28,480 nt of DNA from assembly GCF_000281045.1 (NCBI RefSeq), contig NW_008246080.1, forward strand, positions 517,071-545,550, read 5' to 3'. Of this stretch, positions 26,050 through 28,480 are shown one piece after another. The notes beneath the pieces are model-generated. The model was not told the origin of the DNA and ran no database searches. It saw nothing but the letters and a program-made list of their open reading frames with translations. This DNA is from Saprolegnia diclina VS20. Taxonomy: Eukaryota; Oomycota; Saprolegniomycetes; Saprolegniales; Saprolegniaceae. The first letter of the stretch is position 1. Each line of letters opens with the position of its first letter. The position numbers and the translations under genes were made by a program.

Positions 26050-26976
26050 ATGACTGTATTTTCCAAGACTGCGGCGTTGACAACGAGACAGCGCTCAAAG
26101 AGCGCGATAAAGAAGGCTGTAAAGACGATTCGACAGTCAGCTCTGACGACGAAGGAAGCGAAGTCGTTGAACACTTGGGATTGGATTGAAGTCAGTTTCG
26201 ACCTTGTCATCCCTTCGCCTCATTTGCTGCGTTGTGTATAGGACCTACTCATCGTGCTCATGGACCCGGAGTCGACGACATGGCCAGCGATGGCAAAGTG
26301 CTTTCCGGGCCACTCTCCTCACGACTGTCGCCAACGCTTTCACAGCTTGGGAGCAACAAACACGGGACGCTGGAGCAAGCTCGAAATTCTGTGGCTTTTG
26401 TACGCTCTGCACCTCACCAAAGCGATGGGTCGTGGGAGGGCGCTTCTCGTTGCCCGCGTCGTGGGCACCCGGAGGTACCTTACACGATGGACGCGCGGGT
26501 TTGACAGCTTGTGCTGTAGCTACCGGCAAGTGATGTCGAAGGTAGCAGCTCTGAAGAAGAAGGGGCCGGTGGTTGAGCTGACGTCGGAGCCAGCCGAGGC
26601 AACCGAAGAGCAAAAAGCGGCGATCCACGAGGCACAATATCAGGCGCCAACCATGCTTTCGGGGACAACCAACCTGCGCACGACGTGGGCAGATGTTACG
26701 GTCGACGACGTCGATGCATTTTTGAGCGAAATGCCTCTTTGGGACGAGGCGGTGCCTTCCACCGTGGACACCAGCGGTGTCGTGTCGACGACCTCGACGA
26801 CGGACGACGTCTCGATGTACGATATCGGGTTTCAAGAGCCCTGCGCGCAGGAGAATGTTGCGCCCTTCGAGACCACCACGCCCGTACACGTCGCCACTGG
26901 GAGCACCGACGACGCCGACGCCGACTGGCTCTGGAAGGCACTTCTGTCCAGCCGCCACGCGCAGCACGTGGCCTAG
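26050..26976 (+). CDS. Myb/SANT-like DNA-binding protein (291 aa, 2 exons)
   Basis: Exon 1 is 26050-26190, intron 26191-26241 (51 nt, GTCAGT...GTATAG), exon 2 26242-26976. The junction rebuilds the first Myb repeat: NTWDWIEDLLIVLMDPESTT, then WPAMAKCFPGHSPHDCRQRF and HSL. A second, divergent repeat follows: GRWSKLEILWLLYALHL, then RALLVARVVGTRRYLTRWTR and GFDSL. The C-terminal half is acidic and Ser/Thr-rich (a possible activation region) and ends WLWKALLSSRHAQHVA. The first exon is basic (RQRSKSAIKKAVKTIRQ). The alternative frame of that exon is also open and acidic (STVSSDDEGSEVVEHLGLD), so the 5' model is uncertain; 26050 is the first ATG in the splicing frame. A nuclear regulator role is inferred. 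A TATATAC element lies 34 nt after the stop. Confidence 0.7.
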
Positions 26977-27010
26977 CTCGGCTTTACCAACGACATTCAT
27001 AACTCAGTCT

Positions 27011-27018
27011 CTATATAC
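27011..27018 (+). promoter_or_regulatory. TATATA-type 3' element of the Myb gene
   Basis: CTATATAC begins 34 nt after the stop at 26976. This matches the position of similar runs after MSP copy 3 and the hemerythrin-like gene. Confidence 0.3.
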
Positions 27019-27210
27019 ATGCCTTTTTGAATAGCTTACTACAGACGATTCGTACACGCGCGTCGAACTAGTGCTCTTTCGTCGTGGTCTCGAGTACCTG
27101 CTAACTGCTAGTGCAATGTGAACAACCTCGTCCGCTGTGCCCAGGTCGAGGTTGCGTTTTACTAGGTTAAAGTTATGGGTTAAAGTGGATTTGTTTTGGG
27201 TGTTTCTAGC

Positions 27211-27230
27211 CAGATTTCCATTTTCATTCA
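27211..27230 (+). promoter_or_regulatory. Initiator-like element of the CCDC174-like gene
   Basis: CAGATTTCCATTTTCATTCA ends 2 nt before the ATG at 27233. It contains CATTTTCA (27219-27226), the same core as the elements at 811 and 11911, and matches the CAWTTT logic of oomycete core promoters. A transcription start so close to the ATG implies a very short leader. Confidence 0.45.
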
Positions 27231-27232
27231 TC

Positions 27233-28033
27233 ATGTCTCTCGGGTTCCTCACCGAGTCGGCGCTCGTCCCGTCCAAGGCCAAGGCGATCAAGGTCGACTC
27301 CAAGTCGATCGTCGACCTCAAGGCAGTCGTCTTCCGCGAGCAGGAGCGCAAGAAGGCGGCGACCGAGGCCTCGGGGCTGCGCTCGAAGCGCGGTGCACGG
27401 GCCAAGGAGCTCCAAGCGGGCAAGAAGTCCGAAACGAACGCCGGCGTCGAGAAGCGGCGCCAGCGCGACGAGGACGAAGAGGCCCTCGGCGACGACGAGC
27501 GCGCCAAAAAGAAGCGGTCTCGACAGATTCTCATTGAGAAAGCCAAGCTCTACGATCAAATGGCCCGTGGCGAGCGACTGGCGACCGGCGATGTGCTCAT
27601 CAACTTTGACGCCAAGACGACCCATCGTGACCACGAATTCACCGAGGCCGCACCCAAGCCCGCGGTTAACGACGGCGAATGGGTCGAGATTGTCGACGAG
27701 TTTGGCCGGACCAAGAAGGTGACCAAGCGCGAGTACGAAGCCTCGTTGCCACCGCCACCGCCGACCGAGGGCTCGAAGAGCGTGGGCAGCTTTGTCGTGT
27801 CGCAGTGGGAGAAGACGCTCAACTCGCAGGAGAAGAGCTACTTGACCGAAGTGCACGCCGAGGCGCAGCATGCCAAGCTCACGCTTGCCGACAAGAAGCG
27901 GCAGAAGGAGCTTCGCCGCGAGAAGCTCAAGCTCGCCTTCAACAACACGAGCACGCCGGCCGTCGCGCCATCGAGCACTATCTCAGCCCAAGCCTCGCGG
28001 GACGCATCCGCTTTCTTGTCCAGTCTCTTGTAA
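27233..28033 (+). CDS. CCDC174: CCDC174-like coiled-coil nuclear protein (266 aa)
   Basis: Animal CCDC174 is a nuclear, exon-junction-complex-associated protein. The shared pattern is visible in order: SIVDLKAVVFREQERKKAAT near residue 25; IEKAKLYDQMARGER then VLINFD at about 105-125; and GEWVEIVDEFGRTKKVTKRE at about 145-165, matching the family's EWVDYVDSLGR segment. The rest is charged and helical: AGVEKRRQRDEDEEALGDDE before, KLTLADKKRQKELRREKLKL after. The protein is shorter than the human one, which is longer at its C-terminus. The start at 27233 (MSLGFLTESALVPSK) is preceded by an initiator-like motif; the longer reading from 27137 is unlikely. Single exon. It probably works in mRNA processing, possibly the same pathway as the UPF3 protein here. 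Confidence 0.78.
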   Translation: MSLGFLTESALVPSKAKAIKVDSKSIVDLKAVVFREQERKKAATEASGLRSKRGARAKELQAGKKSETNAGVEKRRQRDEDEEALGDDERAKKKRSRQILIEKAKLYDQMARGERLATGDVLINFDAKTTHRDHEFTEAAPKPAVNDGEWVEIVDEFGRTKKVTKREYEASLPPPPPTEGSKSVGSFVVSQWEKTLNSQEKSYLTEVHAEAQHAKLTLADKKRQKELRREKLKLAFNNTSTPAVAPSSTISAQASRDASAFLSSLL

Positions 28034-28378
28034 GCCTCAAACCAAGTTTGCACCCTGCGACGACTTCTCAATCTCGATCAAGTGTTTGCCGCTATTACCA
28101 GCGATTTTGGTTAGCGTCGTCCTATTATTCCATGTCAATCTCATGGTCCAGGAGGAACTAGCCTTCGAGCCGAGTGAATCTCATACTAGGAAAAGGGCTC
28201 GGTGCCAAGACGACGACGATTATTATGTGATGCTGCATTGGGGCTTGCCGCTTGTGCATAGTACTAGAGCACGACTCCTATTGTAGACTAGGCGCCTAAT
28301 GTTGTTGTTGCCACCTCAGTCTTTGTCCAAAGGGTTTGAGATTTGAGTGAAAACTAAAGAGAAGCGAAGCTACTTGTA
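28034..28378. other. Spacer between convergent genes at the right edge
   Basis: No gene is seen. The spacer lies between the 3' end of the CCDC174-like gene and the 3' end of the partial gene on the minus strand, so it should hold both 3' flanks. No clear TATATA element is present. Confidence 0.4.
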
Positions 28379-28480
28379 CTAGAACGGAGGCGGGTTGCGG
28401 TCGTGACGGCCCCGAAGCTCGACCCACGCGCGTCGTAGGATCGGGTTCAAATCAAGGACCAACTCGGCGGGAAAGCGCCC
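28379..28480 (-). CDS. 3' end of an unidentified gene (partial)
   Basis: The minus strand reads without interruption from the window edge to TAG (28381-28379) for 33 codons with host-like usage: FPAELVLDLNPILRRAWVEL, then RGRHDRNPPPF. The stretch is amphipathic helix followed by a basic, proline-ending tail. The gene continues beyond the window. I do not recognise the family. Confidence 0.6.
   Translation of the reverse strand, partial: GRFPAELVLDLNPILRRAWVELRGRHDRNPPPF

Noticed and set aside
1-28480. CRISPR array, bacterial operon, prophage or IS element
   Set aside because: No spaced direct repeats, no Shine-Dalgarno-led operons and no transposase were seen; introns and protein families show this is eukaryotic nuclear DNA.

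Overview
The window looks like nuclear DNA of an oomycete, most likely a saprolegnian water mould. The genes are compact and have strongly G/C-ending codons. I reconstructed 23 introns, all 42-60 nt long, almost all GT...(T/C)AG and many with a CTGAY branch-point-like motif. The spacers are AT-richer. The protein set is eukaryotic: UPF3, a syntaxin, an AGC kinase, F-box/SPRY, Myb, PPP1R42 and CCDC174 homologues. Species assignment is inference. Splice sites were read by eye from frame continuity and protein family fit, with no transcript data.

Layout, left to right. A + strand gene ends at 147 (3' end only). Three tandem + strand genes (831-2084, 3061-4329, 4899-5450) encode divergent MSP/VAP-fold proteins with a shared C-terminal motif; the third is half length. 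The UPF3 homologue (7009-5624, minus, five exons) converges on them and has an RGG-type tail. A hemerythrin-like protein follows (8132-8902), then the PPP1R42-type leucine-rich-repeat gene (9457-10653, seven exons), converging with aspartate-semialdehyde dehydrogenase (11903-10770, minus, three exons). The next 1.8 kb has no intact gene but holds a long hairpin and a coding relic.

The right half holds a multi-pass membrane protein (13742-15151), a Qa-SNARE with a cysteine-rich, CaaX-like C-terminus (15527-16298), a PH-domain protein (16663-18298) converging within 36 bp on a small ubiquitin-fold/RBD-like protein (18823-18335, minus), a PH/SnoaL-like/AGC kinase (20215-22681), an F-box/SPRY protein (25354-24374, minus), a Myb-like protein (26050-26976) and a CCDC174-like protein (27233-28033). 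The 3' end of another minus-strand gene enters from the right edge.

The genes do not form one pathway. Several fit membrane and lipid signalling or trafficking (MSP/VAP proteins, syntaxin, two PH proteins, AGC kinase). UPF3 and CCDC174 belong to RNA metabolism, and PPP1R42 is expected in a flagellated zoospore. The most unusual items are the MSP cluster, the kinase architecture, the syntaxin tail, and a pair of near-duplicate introns inside the kinase gene.
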